Shown in pieces: positions 28,715 through 38,354 of a stretch of DNA of 64,000 nt. Under the pieces are notes generated by a model that had not been told where the DNA came from, did not search any database, and was given only the letters and a program-made list of their open reading frames with translations. A program made the translations under genes and the position numbers. Source of the DNA: Acinetobacter sp. ANC 4470 (GTDB taxonomy: Bacteria; Pseudomonadota; Gammaproteobacteria; Pseudomonadales; Moraxellaceae). Position 1 is the stretch's first letter; the number at the start of each line of letters is the position of its first letter. The stretch lies in NCBI RefSeq assembly GCF_002135335.1, contig NZ_NEGC01000011.1, positions 1 to 64,000 on the forward strand, read 5' to 3'.

Positions 28715-28733
28715 GATAATCATTACTATTATC
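28715..28733. promoter_or_regulatory. Fur-box-like 19-bp operator
   Basis: GATAATCATTACTATTATC closely resembles the Fur consensus GATAATGATAATCATTATC. It lies between the divergent CDF exporter and DUF4198 starts and could control both. Confidence 0.7.
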
Positions 28734-28818
28734 AATTAAATCCATTCCTCGATATACTTGCTTGCATGAAATTCCATTATCCCATGAAACTGCACAAGAA
28801 ATATTCAGGAAGCTACTG

Positions 28819-29619
28819 ATGAAAAAATATTTAGTTTTGGCTTTACTCGCCTGCTCGTATAGCCAAGCGCATGAACCCTATATTGCACCCTTAAGTTACC
28901 TGACTGCAAATACACAAATTGCGATGTTCAGTGGCTACGCAGAAGAAGCATTAAATGCTGAATATGCATTGAAAGATGTTCAGTTTAGCGTGACTCAACC
29001 CAATCAGAGCCAAATCAGTATTCAAGCGCAAAGTCAGTTGCAATCGGTGACTGCATTCGATCTCAAATTAGCTGAAAAAGGTACTTATACGGTTTATGGT
29101 AAAACGTCTTATCCAATTCAGTATGTAAAACATAATCAACAGTGGAAAATTTTTGCAGATGTTGCTGCGGATAAAGTCCCTGCACTGAGTGAACGTGACT
29201 ATGCTATTCCAAGTGACTTTAAAGGAAAAATACCAAAGAAGATCGACACTATTCGCGAGTGGAGCATTCAAAGTTATATCAGTAAAGAAACCACGTCGCC
29301 AATTGCAGCGACTCCAGCACCGATTCAAGTCACCTTTCAAACCCACCCGAATGAAATTGTGGCTGGGCAACCTGTTCAGATTCAATTACACAAAGCAGGT
29401 AAAGCACTTGCCCATGCAGAAGTACTGATTCGCGCGCAAGGGACGACCGATAAACAGGCGCAAACGGTGGCTGTAAATCCCAATGGAACAGCGACACTCA
29501 CTTTTCCAAATGCAGGGAGCTATTTACTGGAAGTCAGTGAAAAAATGGACAGTAAAAGCACGCCCCAAAATCAGTATTACACCATTATCAGCTTAGGGGT
29601 TAAAACGCCTGCTGCTTAA
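28819..29619 (+). CDS. DUF4198-domain periplasmic protein
   Basis: Secreted protein of 266 residues from the ATG at 28819 (MKKYLVLALLACSYSQA), preceded by AGGA. A signal peptide is cleaved before HEPYIAPL, giving a mature N-terminal histidine-containing motif typical of DUF4198. The rest is beta-rich, with an Ig-like second half (PIQVTFQTHPNEIVAGQPV). DUF4198 proteins often accompany metal or TonB-linked uptake genes and are suspected metal binders. The Fur-box-like site upstream supports a link with metal supply. A longer start at 28762 is disfavoured because it buries the signal peptide. Confidence 0.8.
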   Translation: MKKYLVLALLACSYSQAHEPYIAPLSYLTANTQIAMFSGYAEEALNAEYALKDVQFSVTQPNQSQISIQAQSQLQSVTAFDLKLAEKGTYTVYGKTSYPIQYVKHNQQWKIFADVAADKVPALSERDYAIPSDFKGKIPKKIDTIREWSIQSYISKETTSPIAATPAPIQVTFQTHPNEIVAGQPVQIQLHKAGKALAHAEVLIRAQGTTDKQAQTVAVNPNGTATLTFPNAGSYLLEVSEKMDSKSTPQNQYYTIISLGVKTPAA

Positions 29620-29650
29620 TATATAAAACAAAGGATGAATAGCCCACAAA

Positions 29651-29676
29651 AAAACCAGCCCTTAGGCTGGTTTTTT
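29651..29676. terminator. Bidirectional terminator, DUF4198 gene / ettA
   Basis: A perfect 10-bp stem (29651-29660 with 29665-29674) with a CTTA loop, flanked by A and T runs, between convergent genes. Confidence 0.9.
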
Positions 29677-29692
29677 AATTTAAAACTGAAGA

Positions 29693-31354
29693 TTAACCGC
29701 CAATTTTTTTGTATTTAGAACGCTTTTGTACACCAGTATCACCTAAACGTGACTGACGGTATGCTTCATATTCAGCATAGTTACCCGCGTAGAATTCAGG
29801 TTGATCGTTTTCAAATGACAAGATGTGCGTTGCAATACGGTCTAGGAACCAACGGTCATGCGATACCACCATCACTGTACCTGGGAATACAAGAATTGCA
29901 TCCTCAAGTGCACGTAAAGTTTCGATATCCAAGTCGTTCGATGGCTCATCCAGTAAGATAACGTTTGCGCCCATTTGTAGGATTTTCGCAAGTTGTAAAC
30001 GGTTACGCTCACCACCTGACAATTCACCCACACGTTTTTGCTGATCTTGACCTTTGAAGTTAAAACGACCGATATAGGCACGCGATGCGATTTCGTAATC
30101 ACCAATACGTAAGATATCTAAACCGCCAGAAATTTCTTCCCAAACCGTTTTCTTATCATCTAAGGTGTCACGCAACTGACCGACATAAGCAACTTTAACC
30201 GAGTCGCCCAATGTTACCGTACCGGTATCTGGTTGTTGTTCGCCTGTCATCATACGGAATAGTGTGGTTTTACCCGCACCATTCGGCCCCACAATACCCA
30301 CAATCGCAGTCGGTGGAACAGAGAAGGTTAAGTTCTCATACAATAAACGACCATCAAACGATTTACTGATGCCTTCAACATCTACCACCTTGTTCCCCAA
30401 ACGTGGGCCAGGTGGAATATAGATTTCTGAAGTTTCATTACGTTGTTGGAATTCTTTAGAGTTAAGCTCTTCAAAACGTTCCATACGCGCTTTGTTTTTC
30501 TTTTGCTGACCTTTAGCATTTGAACGAACCCATTCAAGTTCTTTTTTCAATGCTTTAGCAAAAGATTCTTCTTGCTTGTTCTCTTGCTCTAAACGGGCAT
30601 TTTTCTGTTCCAACCAATTGGTATAGTTACCTTGGTAAGGAATACCCATGCCACGGTCAAGCTCCAGAATCCACTCGGCCACGTTATCCAAGAAATAACG
30701 GTCATGCGTAATTGCCACGATTGTACCGGCAAAGTCTTTCAAGAAACGTTCTAACCAAGTGACAGATTCTGCATCCAAATGGTTGGTCGGTTCATCAAGA
30801 AGCAACATGTCTGGCTTAGACAAAAGCAGACGACACAGTGCAACACGGCGACGTTCACCACCTGAAAGCAAGTTTACATCGGCATCCCAAGCAGGAAGGT
30901 TCAATGCAGCTGCGGCTTGATCCATTTGGTTGCTTAAGTTATGTGCATCCCAAGAATGAATGATCGACTCTAATTTTTCTTGCTCTTTTGCAAGGGCATC
31001 AAAGTCAGCATCTTCAGCAGCATATTCAGCAAATACTTCGTCCAAACGCGCCAAAGCATCAAGCGGTTCACGCAAACCATCTTCAACGTTACCACGAACA
31101 TCTTTATTTGGATCTAATGGTGGTTCTTGCTCAAGATAGCCGATTTTAATACCCGGTTGAGCACGTGCTTCACCTGAGAAATCTTTATCTACGCCAGCCA
31201 TAATACGAAGCAAGGTAGATTTACCTGCACCGTTTAAACCAAGTACACCAATTTTTGCACCTGGGAAAAATGATAAAGAGATGTCTTTTAAGATTTCGCG
31301 CTTAGGCGGAACCATCTTCGACACACGGTTCATCGTGTAAATATATTGGGCCAC
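29693..31354 (-). CDS. ettA: Energy-dependent translational throttle protein EttA (ABC-F)
   Basis: Ribosome-associated ABC-F ATPase of 553 residues that binds the E site and gates the first elongation step according to the ATP/ADP ratio. Two nucleotide-binding domains are visible: Walker A GLNGAGKSTL and GPNGAGKTTL, signatures LSGGERRRVAL and LSGGERNRLQL, and Walker B LLLDEPTNHLD and ILLDEPSNDLD. A charged linker (about residues 240-310) and EttA-type length support the name over Uup. There is no transmembrane segment. Confidence 0.96.
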   Translation of the reverse strand: MAQYIYTMNRVSKMVPPKREILKDISLSFFPGAKIGVLGLNGAGKSTLLRIMAGVDKDFSGEARAQPGIKIGYLEQEPPLDPNKDVRGNVEDGLREPLDALARLDEVFAEYAAEDADFDALAKEQEKLESIIHSWDAHNLSNQMDQAAAALNLPAWDADVNLLSGGERRRVALCRLLLSKPDMLLLDEPTNHLDAESVTWLERFLKDFAGTIVAITHDRYFLDNVAEWILELDRGMGIPYQGNYTNWLEQKNARLEQENKQEESFAKALKKELEWVRSNAKGQQKKNKARMERFEELNSKEFQQRNETSEIYIPPGPRLGNKVVDVEGISKSFDGRLLYENLTFSVPPTAIVGIVGPNGAGKTTLFRMMTGEQQPDTGTVTLGDSVKVAYVGQLRDTLDDKKTVWEEISGGLDILRIGDYEIASRAYIGRFNFKGQDQQKRVGELSGGERNRLQLAKILQMGANVILLDEPSNDLDIETLRALEDAILVFPGTVMVVSHDRWFLDRIATHILSFENDQPEFYAGNYAEYEAYRQSRLGDTGVQKRSKYKKIGG

Positions 31355-31664
31355 GTAGGACTCCTCTATAGAAAAAGCAACATTCGCACAATCTCAATAA
31401 CATTATGCGAACAAATATTCGGGGCATTATACGATGAAAGCAGCGAAAAAATAAGGCATAGCGTGCATCTTCAATAGAATGTTACAACTCGAGGTATGTT
31501 TATTTTTTAAACACATTCAGACTTGCTTAATTTCTTTCAGCATATTTTGAAAAAACAGTATTGATATAAGTATTTAAGATAACAATTTCATTTAAATATC
31601 ACTTTGATTCATATACAGGAATGCTAAACTCGATCCATATTTAACTCACGCAGATGATGTAAAC
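31355..31664. other. Divergent intergenic region, ettA / metY
   Basis: 310 AT-rich bases must hold both promoters. I found no terminator, riboswitch-like fold or credible small gene. Confidence 0.5.
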
Positions 31665-32942
31665 ATGACCTATAAAGATGAAACGCTCGCCATTCATGCA
31701 GGCTATAGCCCAGACCCAACAACAAAAGCGGTGGCGGTGCCTATTTATCAAACCACATCGTATGCCTTTGACAGTACACAACATGGGGCTGATTTATTTG
31801 ATTTAAAGGTTCAGGGCAATATCTATACCCGTATTATGAACCCCACCACCGCTGTTTTAGAACAACGTTTGGCTGCGCTTGAAGGTGGGATTGGAGCTTT
31901 GGCTTTAGCCTCAGGTATGGCAGCAATTACTTATTCTATTCAGACCATTGCTGAAGCTGGTGACAATATTGCCTCTGTTTCAACCTTATATGGTGGTACA
32001 TACAACTTATTCGCGCATACTTTACCAAAACAAGGCATTGAAGTGCGTTTCTTTGACTATCAAGATCCAGAAGCGCTGCGTGGCTTAATTGATGATAAAA
32101 CCAAACTAGTCTTTGTCGAATCGATTGGCAATCCACTGGGTAATATTATCGACTTAGAAGCCATTGCAAAAATTGCCCATGAATATGGCGTACCAGTGAT
32201 TGTCGATAATACCGTTGCCACACCTGCCCTACTCAAACCTTTTGAACATGGGGCAGACATTGTGGTGCATTCACTGACCAAATATATTGGCGGTCATGGT
32301 AACTCGATTGGCGGTGCCATTGTGGATAGTGGCAAGTTCCTGTGGGGTAAATATCCTGAGCGTTTTAAAGTGTTGAATACACCTGATCCAAGTTACCACG
32401 GCGTGAACTACGTTGAAGCCTTAGGTGAAGCCGCTTACATCGCACGCGCCCGTGTAGTGCCTTTACGCAATACCGGTGCAGCCATTAGCCCACTCAGCGT
32501 ATTTTTAATCCTGCAAGGTTTAGAAACCTTGAATTTGCGTATGGAACGTCATACTGAAAATGCGCAGAAAGTGGCTGAATATTTACAGCAACATCCCAAA
32601 GTACAATGGGTCAACTATGCGGGTCTAAAAGATCACCCACAGCATGCTTTGGCACAAAAATATGTCAAAGGCAAGCCCTCTGCAATCTTATCTTTTGGGG
32701 TGCAAGACGGTTTAGCGGGCGGCACACGTTTTATTGATGCGCTGCAATTATTTACCCGTTTAGTCAATATTGGCGATGCCAAAAGTTTAGCTTGCCACCC
32801 AGCCACGACCACCCATCGTCAGTTGAATGAAGAAGAGTTGAAATCTGCGGGTGTCAGTATTGATATGGTTCGCTTATCGGTCGGTATTGAACACATTGAG
32901 GATTTAATTGCCGATTTAGCACAAGCACTGGCACAAGTTTAA
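31665..32942 (+). CDS. metY: O-acetylhomoserine sulfhydrylase (aminocarboxypropyltransferase)
   Basis: PLP enzyme of 425 residues that combines O-acetyl-L-homoserine with sulfide to form homocysteine for methionine synthesis. The PLP lysine is in [12 protein letters not shown]. The substrate loop YTRIMNPT and the cofactor-binding SGMAAI and [10 protein letters not shown] are all conserved in the Cys/Met PLP family. The length exceeds that of cystathionine gamma-synthase (about 380) and fits MetY. A hairpin terminator follows. Confidence 0.92.
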   Translation: MTYKDETLAIHAGYSPDPTTKAVAVPIYQTTSYAFDSTQHGADLFDLKVQGNIYTRIMNPTTAVLEQRLAALEGGIGALALASGMAAITYSIQTIAEAGDNIASVSTLYGGTYNLFAHTLPKQGIEVRFFDYQDPEALRGLIDDKTKLVFVESIGNPLGNIIDLEAIAKIAHEYGVPVIVDNTVATPALLKPFEHGADIVVHSLTKYIGGHGNSIGGAIVDSGKFLWGKYPERFKVLNTPDPSYHGVNYVEALGEAAYIARARVVPLRNTGAAISPLSVFLILQGLETLNLRMERHTENAQKVAEYLQQHPKVQWVNYAGLKDHPQHALAQKYVKGKPSAILSFGVQDGLAGGTRFIDALQLFTRLVNIGDAKSLACHPATTTHRQLNEEELKSAGVSIDMVRLSVGIEHIEDLIADLAQALAQV

Positions 32943-33269
32943 TACTTCTCATTGCGGCATATTTTTAACCTTCTTTCTGACAGGAAGAAGGTTTCTTAGC
33001 CTTTCACTTTTATATTATTTCTCTTTAATTTCATTTATGTTCTTCACCAATCAGAATGTCTATGTAATAATCCAATGACAGAGTGAACAATAATAGAGCA
33101 ATTACTCTAATTACATTTATAAATTCAACAACTTATTTATAGATTTTTTTTAAACATTGGTTATTTCATGCCACATGAAACAGCTCGACTCCTCAGCATT
33201 TGAGCCAAATAATCGACTATAAAAAACATAATCTAGAATTTTGTTCTATGCAGATAAGGAAACCACAGA
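32943..33269. other. Intergenic region before the SDR gene
   Basis: 327 bases. Apart from the metY terminator at its start I see only AT-rich sequence and the AAGGA ribosome-binding site of the next gene. Confidence 0.5.
32967..32997 (+). terminator. metY terminator
   Basis: An 11-bp stem with one G-T pair (32967-32977 with 32983-32993), followed by TTTCTT-type sequence. Confidence 0.75.
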
Positions 33270-34157
33270 GTGAATTCAAAACTAGAGAAACTTTTTCAGA
33301 ATAAAGTAAACGGTAAAGTCGTTTTAATCACTGGAGCATCGAGCGGGATTGGCTTAACTTCAGCACATAAACTTGCCGATGCAGGTGCGCATGTTTTATT
33401 GGTCGCGCGTACCAAAGACACATTAGACGAAGTCAAAGCAGAAATTGAAGCTAAAGGTGGAAAAGCATCCGTTTTCCCATGTGATTTAAATGATATGCAA
33501 TCCATTGATGACGTATCTAAACAAATTTTAGCATCTGTTGATCATATTGATATTTTAATTAATAACGCGGGACGTTCAATTCGTCGTGCGGTGCATGAAT
33601 CTTCCGATCGTTTTCATGATTTTGAACGAACTATGCAGCTCAATTACTTCGGTGCAATACGTTTAGTGATGAATATTCTGCCACAAATGATGATTCGTCG
33701 TGATGGCCATATCATTAACATCAGCTCGATTGGTGTATTGGCGAATGCAACACGTTTTTCAGCCTATGTTGCCTCTAAAGCCGCATTAGATGCTTTCAGC
33801 CGTTGTCTGTCTGCAGAAGTTCACTCACATAAAATTGCCATTACTTCAGTTTATATGCCATTGGTACGCACACCAATGATTGCACCAACTAAAATTTATA
33901 AGTACGTACCGACGTTATCGCCAGAACAAGCAGCTGACTTAATTGCTTATGCAATTGTCAAACGTCCGAAGAAAGTAGCGACTCATCTAGGTCGTTTGGC
34001 TTCTATCACCTACTCAATTGCACCAGATATCAATAATAAATTGATGTCAATTGGTTATAACTTATTCCCAAGCTCTTCAGCTTCAATCGGGGACTCACAA
34101 AAACTTAATTGGGTGCAAAAAGCATATGCACGTCTATTCCCAGGCGAGCATTGGTAA
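33270..34157 (+). CDS. Short-chain dehydrogenase/reductase
   Basis: Cytosolic NAD(P)-dependent oxidoreductase of 295 residues with a classical SDR fold. It has the GASSGIG cofactor motif near residue 22, NNAG, a catalytic Ser in NISSIG and the YxxxK pair in YVASKAAL. The start is a GTG at 33270 with AAGGA about 9 bases upstream. The C-terminal extension (about residues 235-295) is longer than in minimal SDRs and fits a lipid or fatty-acyl-type substrate, as suggested for similar Acinetobacter proteins. The substrate is not known. Confidence 0.88.
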   Translation: MNSKLEKLFQNKVNGKVVLITGASSGIGLTSAHKLADAGAHVLLVARTKDTLDEVKAEIEAKGGKASVFPCDLNDMQSIDDVSKQILASVDHIDILINNAGRSIRRAVHESSDRFHDFERTMQLNYFGAIRLVMNILPQMMIRRDGHIINISSIGVLANATRFSAYVASKAALDAFSRCLSAEVHSHKIAITSVYMPLVRTPMIAPTKIYKYVPTLSPEQAADLIAYAIVKRPKKVATHLGRLASITYSIAPDINNKLMSIGYNLFPSSSASIGDSQKLNWVQKAYARLFPGEHW

Positions 34158-34171
34158 GATTGCGACAAATG

Positions 34172-34199
34172 AAAGCCAGTCATAAGACTGGCTTTTTTA
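34172..34199 (+). terminator. SDR gene terminator
   Basis: A perfect 10-bp stem (34172-34181 with 34186-34195) with an ATAA loop and a T run. It implies that the small membrane protein gene downstream has its own promoter in the short gap, or is read-through dependent. Confidence 0.88.
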
Positions 34200-34236
34200 T
34201 GTTATAAACAGCTATCCTTTTTTCTTTTAGACTTTT

Positions 34237-34551
34237 ATGCGCATTGCTGCTGTTATTTTCCAATTTTCTTGTTTTGCTTTTGCCCTGTTTCTCGGCTACC
34301 AAATCTCTAGTTCTATTTATCAACAAAATTATGAATTGATGGAAATCGTCAGTAATGTCGGTACGATTCTCATTTGTATCGATTTAGGCATATTTTTACA
34401 TTTCAACAAGTCAATTGCAGCAATCAAAAGTAAAACAACGCCTCAAAAACCCCCAGTTCATGTTTCATTACTGGAAAAAATCACCCGTAAGTTGGGTCAT
34501 TTGGGCATTATGCTGATTATTTGTAGCTGGATCGTGCCAAAACTCGCATAA
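34237..34551 (+). CDS. Small membrane protein of unknown function
   Basis: Protein of 104 residues with three hydrophobic segments (about residues 3-24, 36-55 and 84-103) and a basic loop between the last two. No known motif. The start context lacks a good Shine-Dalgarno sequence, but the length, strand placement and clear terminator just after the stop support a real gene. Confidence 0.6.
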   Translation: MRIAAVIFQFSCFAFALFLGYQISSSIYQQNYELMEIVSNVGTILICIDLGIFLHFNKSIAAIKSKTTPQKPPVHVSLLEKITRKLGHLGIMLIICSWIVPKLA

Positions 34552-34552
34552 A

Positions 34553-34576
34553 AAAACCTCCCATTAGGGAGGTTTT
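34553..34576. terminator. Bidirectional terminator, small membrane protein / tex
   Basis: A perfect 10-bp stem (34553-34562 with 34567-34576) with an ATTA loop, flanked by A and T runs, between convergent genes. Confidence 0.9.
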
Positions 34577-34593
34577 CTTTTAGCAGTTAAAGA

Positions 34594-36957
34594 TTACTTT
34601 GAACCTTTAATCCCTGCTTGTAATAACAACGCACCTAAACCACCAATTTTTTGCTCTTGGGGTTTAGTCGATTGTGGTTTCTTCACTTGTGGACGGTCGC
34701 CTTGAGGACGTGCATTTTGCGGACGTTTCGCTTGCGGCTTACGTTCACCACGTGGTTCAGTTTGACCATTTTGCTCACGGCGTGGTTGACGCTGTGCTTT
34801 TACTGGCGCTTCTGAACCTTCAGGACGCATCGACAAATTGACACGGTTACGCTCAGCATCTATTTGTAATACACGTACTTGTACGATTTGACCTGGTTTC
34901 ACCACTTTATGTGGATCCGCAACAAATTCATTCGCCAGTTCAGAAATATGCACTAAACCGTCTTGATGCACACCAACATCCACAAATGCACCAAAGTTAG
35001 TGACATTGGTAATCACACCTTCAAGCTGTAAGCCTTCAGTCAATTGTGATACCTCAGTAATGTCTTCACGGAATTTTGCCGTACGGAATTCTGGACGTGG
35101 ATCACGACCCGGTTTATCCAGCTCGCTGAGTACGTCTTGAATTGTCGGCAGACCAAATTTTTCATCGGCAAAATCTTCTGCACTCACTTGGCGAATGATT
35201 TCAGAATTACCAATCATATCTTTCACTGTAGTCGCTTTGGCTGCAACAATCTTGCTGACCAAGGCATAACTTTCAGGGTGAACAGCTGAAGCATCCAGTG
35301 GTTCAGAGCCTTCTTGAATACGTAAGAAACCTGCCGCCTGTTCAAAAGTACGTTCGCCTAAACGTGGTACATTTTTCAATGCCTGACGGTTGTCAAAACG
35401 ACCATGTTCTTTACGGTATTCTACAATTTGCTGCGCGATGGATTTATTTAAACCTGCGATATAACCCAAAATTGCCGCTGATGCTATATTCACATCAACC
35501 CCTACAGAGTTCACACAGTCTTCAACCACTGCTTCAAGCGTTTTCGCTAAACCCGCTTGGTTCACGTCATGTTGATATTGACCTACACCAATGGATTTCG
35601 GATCAATTTTCACCAGTTCTGCAAGCGGATCTTGTAAACGACGGGCAATGGATACTGCACCACGAATAGAAACGTCTAATTCAGGTAGTTCAGCAGATGC
35701 CAATTCAGACGCTGAATAAACTGATGCCCCTGCTTCACTCACAGAAACACGTGTCAATTTCAAATCAGGATTTTGTGTCATCATGTCTGCAACCACTGCT
35801 TCTGTTTCGCGGCTTGCAGTTCCATTACCAATGGCGACTAAATCAACATCAAACTCACGGCACAAACGTGCAAGTTCAGCAATTGAACCTGCTTTGTCTT
35901 CTTTCGGTGCAAATGGGTAAACGGTGCTATGCGCAACCACATCACCCGATGCATTGACCACAGCCAATTTAACACCAGTACGGATACCAGGGTCTACACC
36001 TAAGGTACAACGAGAGCCAGCTGGCGCTGAAAGTAATAAATGACGTAAATTTTCAGCAAATACATCCATCGCCTCAGCTTCAGCGACAAGACGTTTTTCG
36101 GTTAATAATGAATGTTCTATTTGTGGACGAATTTTACCTAACCAAAACAGTTTTGCCGTTTGTTTTAAGTAATCTGCACGCGCTTGCGGTTGAACTGAAT
36201 CAAGATGATATTCAGTTTCAATCCGGCTCAGTGGCGCATCATCTTCACCATCTACTTTTAAGTTCAATACATTTTCTTGACGACCACGTAACATCGCAAG
36301 TAAACGATGTGATGGCACCTTATTAAAGTTTTCAGAAAAATCGAAGTAATCACGGAATTTTTTACCGACTTCTTTTTTCTCATCACTGGCAACTAAACTT
36401 TTAAGCACCGCTGTTTTGGCAAAAGTGGCTTTAAGTTCTGTGGTTAAAGCAATATTCTGCGCCCAGTCATCAATTAAAATATGTTGAATCGCATCAAGCT
36501 GACTTTCAACATCAGCATAATCTTCATGACTAAAACCAGCCAAAGCTTCAGTTGGATCGACTTGCTCTGCAAAGATTTTTGCCGCAATCGGCGCTAAACC
36601 CGCTTCTTTGGCTTTAAATGATTTACTGGTACGTTTTGGGCGATACGGTGCATACAGTTCTTCTAAAACATTCTTTGTTTCAGCAGCATTTACCCGCGTT
36701 AATAAATCATCTGATAATTTATTTTGTTCTTTCAGAGATTCAATCACTTTTTCTCGGCGTTCAAATAAATCGCGCAAATACGATAAACGCGTATCGAGTT
36801 GACGTAACTGCGTATCGTCTAAGCCCTGAGTTACCTCTTTACGGTAACGTGCAATAAAAGGAACGCTTGCACCTTCATCAATTAGCTTGATGGCAGCTTC
36901 TACTTGATTTGGACGTACGGCAATTTCTTTTGCTAACTGCTGAACTAAGTCAGTCAT
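34594..36957 (-). CDS. tex: Transcription accessory protein Tex
   Basis: Nucleic-acid-binding protein of 787 residues related to eukaryotic Spt6. It has an N-terminal helix-turn-helix region, a YqgF/RNase H-like domain (TLGVDPGIRTG near residue 320), helix-hairpin-helix motifs and a C-terminal S1 RNA-binding domain (LEGVITNVTNFGAFVDVGVHQDGLVH, split across the strand). The last 60 residues are a basic Pro/Gln/Arg-rich tail with repeated RPQ-like units, likely disordered. The exact cellular role of Tex is only partly known. Confidence 0.95.
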   Translation of the reverse strand: MTDLVQQLAKEIAVRPNQVEAAIKLIDEGASVPFIARYRKEVTQGLDDTQLRQLDTRLSYLRDLFERREKVIESLKEQNKLSDDLLTRVNAAETKNVLEELYAPYRPKRTSKSFKAKEAGLAPIAAKIFAEQVDPTEALAGFSHEDYADVESQLDAIQHILIDDWAQNIALTTELKATFAKTAVLKSLVASDEKKEVGKKFRDYFDFSENFNKVPSHRLLAMLRGRQENVLNLKVDGEDDAPLSRIETEYHLDSVQPQARADYLKQTAKLFWLGKIRPQIEHSLLTEKRLVAEAEAMDVFAENLRHLLLSAPAGSRCTLGVDPGIRTGVKLAVVNASGDVVAHSTVYPFAPKEDKAGSIAELARLCREFDVDLVAIGNGTASRETEAVVADMMTQNPDLKLTRVSVSEAGASVYSASELASAELPELDVSIRGAVSIARRLQDPLAELVKIDPKSIGVGQYQHDVNQAGLAKTLEAVVEDCVNSVGVDVNIASAAILGYIAGLNKSIAQQIVEYRKEHGRFDNRQALKNVPRLGERTFEQAAGFLRIQEGSEPLDASAVHPESYALVSKIVAAKATTVKDMIGNSEIIRQVSAEDFADEKFGLPTIQDVLSELDKPGRDPRPEFRTAKFREDITEVSQLTEGLQLEGVITNVTNFGAFVDVGVHQDGLVHISELANEFVADPHKVVKPGQIVQVRVLQIDAERNRVNLSMRPEGSEAPVKAQRQPRREQNGQTEPRGERKPQAKRPQNARPQGDRPQVKKPQSTKPQEQKIGGLGALLLQAGIKGSK

Positions 36958-37293
36958 CGTGTTTGATCCTACAAGGATAAGTACTAAATGGCATGATTAT
37001 AAAGACCAAGACTATAAAATCCACAATTGTTTTGATTAAATTTATAAGTGGTCAATATTGCCAATCGATGTTTTTTTAATACTTCCCTGCAAAATTAAGG
37101 GATAAGTCAATTTTTAGTCTGCATGTTTAGCAAAATCAATGACCATTTAGATGTATACATTTGGTATCTATGTCTTGATTTTATCTGCAATATTTGTTGC
37201 TTTAGAGCATAGTAAACAGATGCAAATGAATCGTATACTCAAGACTATCCAAACTTTTGTTTACGATGACAATAAAGAATAAAGGAGCACATC
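36958..37293. other. Intergenic region, tex / ompR
   Basis: 336 bases between divergent tex and ompR. It holds both promoters and possibly the 43-codon reading frame described separately. A GGAGC ribosome-binding site precedes ompR. Confidence 0.5.
37151..37282 (+). CDS. Possible small membrane protein upstream of ompR
   Basis: A 43-codon frame starting ATG at 37151 encodes one hydrophobic helix (about residues 5-19) and a charged tail. It ends 11 bases before the ompR start. There is no clear Shine-Dalgarno sequence, and in AT-rich sequence such a frame can occur by chance. Kept only as a candidate leader or regulatory membrane peptide. Confidence 0.25.
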   Translation: MYTFGIYVLILSAIFVALEHSKQMQMNRILKTIQTFVYDDNKE

Positions 37294-38058
37294 ATGAGTT
37301 TAGTTGTACCTGCTGAAAAAACAGATCCAGTACACACCGAAACTGATCGCGTCGAACGCATTCTCGTTGTTGATGATGATGTGCGATTGCGTACCTTATT
37401 GCAGCGCTTTTTAGAAGATAAAGGCTTCGTAGTGAAAACTGCACACGATGCGACACAAATGGATCGTTTATTACAGCGTGAACTTTTCTCCCTCATCGTG
37501 CTCGACTTCATGCTTCCTGTTGAAGATGGTTTGAGTATTTGTCGCCGTTTACGTCAATCAAATATCGACACTCCCATCATTATGCTAACAGCACGTGGCA
37601 GTGATTCTGATCGCATTGCAGGACTTGAAGCCGGTGCAGATGACTACCTGCCAAAACCCTTTAATCCAAATGAACTGTTAGCACGTATTCGTGCCGTACT
37701 ACGCCGTCAGGTCCGTGAAGTTCCGGGCGCGCCAAGTCAACACATGGAAGTGGTTAGTTTTGGTCCATGGTCACTGGATTTATCAACACGCACCCTGACA
37801 CGTGAAGGTCAGGTGGTAACTTTAACCACAGGTGAATTCGCCGTGCTTAAAGCCTTAGTACAACATCCACGTGAACCGCTTACTCGCGACAAGCTAATGA
37901 ATTTGGCGCGTGGTCGTGAATGGGGGGCTATGGAGCGTTCAATTGACGTGCAAGTGTCACGTTTACGTCGTCTGGTTGAAGAAAACCCTGCCCGTGCACG
38001 TTATATCCAAACCGTTTGGGGCGTCGGCTATGTCTTTGTTCCAGATGGCGCGGAGTAA
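37294..38058 (+). CDS. ompR: OmpR-family response regulator
   Basis: DNA-binding response regulator of 254 residues. The receiver domain has the acidic cluster VVDDD (residues 25-29), the phospho-accepting D71 in LIVLDFMLP and the conserved Lys in DDYLPKPF. The winged-helix domain ends RYIQTVWGVGYVFVP. It pairs with the EnvZ-like kinase downstream. In Acinetobacter this pair responds to osmotic and envelope conditions. The two genes are unusually far apart (296 bases). Confidence 0.94.
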   Translation: MSLVVPAEKTDPVHTETDRVERILVVDDDVRLRTLLQRFLEDKGFVVKTAHDATQMDRLLQRELFSLIVLDFMLPVEDGLSICRRLRQSNIDTPIIMLTARGSDSDRIAGLEAGADDYLPKPFNPNELLARIRAVLRRQVREVPGAPSQHMEVVSFGPWSLDLSTRTLTREGQVVTLTTGEFAVLKALVQHPREPLTRDKLMNLARGREWGAMERSIDVQVSRLRRLVEENPARARYIQTVWGVGYVFVPDGAE

Positions 38059-38204
38059 TTATTTTCACGCAATTAAATAAACTCTGTTTTTATTAATTAC
38101 GTGACAACTCATTCGCAACTGTTCGAGGCAGGAGGCATCCGCAGCAAATGTTTCTGCGATGAATTTTATCAATTGCTGATATAGATCGAGTTTTGCGAAT
38201 GAAG

Positions 38205-38246
38205 CGTTTTTGCCTACTTTTGCCGAAACAAAAGTAGGCAAAAACG
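38205..38246. repeat. Perfect 18-bp inverted repeat between ompR and envZ
   Basis: 38205-38222 pairs exactly with 38229-38246 around a CCGAAA loop. It has no following T run. The core resembles a dispersed palindromic repeat with a GCCTACTTTTG core that I recall from many proteobacterial genomes. In RNA it would form a very stable hairpin between the two cistrons. Confidence 0.85.
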
Positions 38247-38354
38247 AAGATTATGCAATTACTTAAATCCATGACTGCAAGACTCCGCCATAACTAGCAG
38301 CATCAGATAAAATTAAAAGCATAAAATATTGATGCATCAATTCAGGATTGATCC

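Noticed and set aside
38205..38246. Hairpin as the ompR terminator
   Set aside because: The stem is followed by AAGATTATG rather than T bases on the plus strand, so it does not fit a rho-independent terminator.
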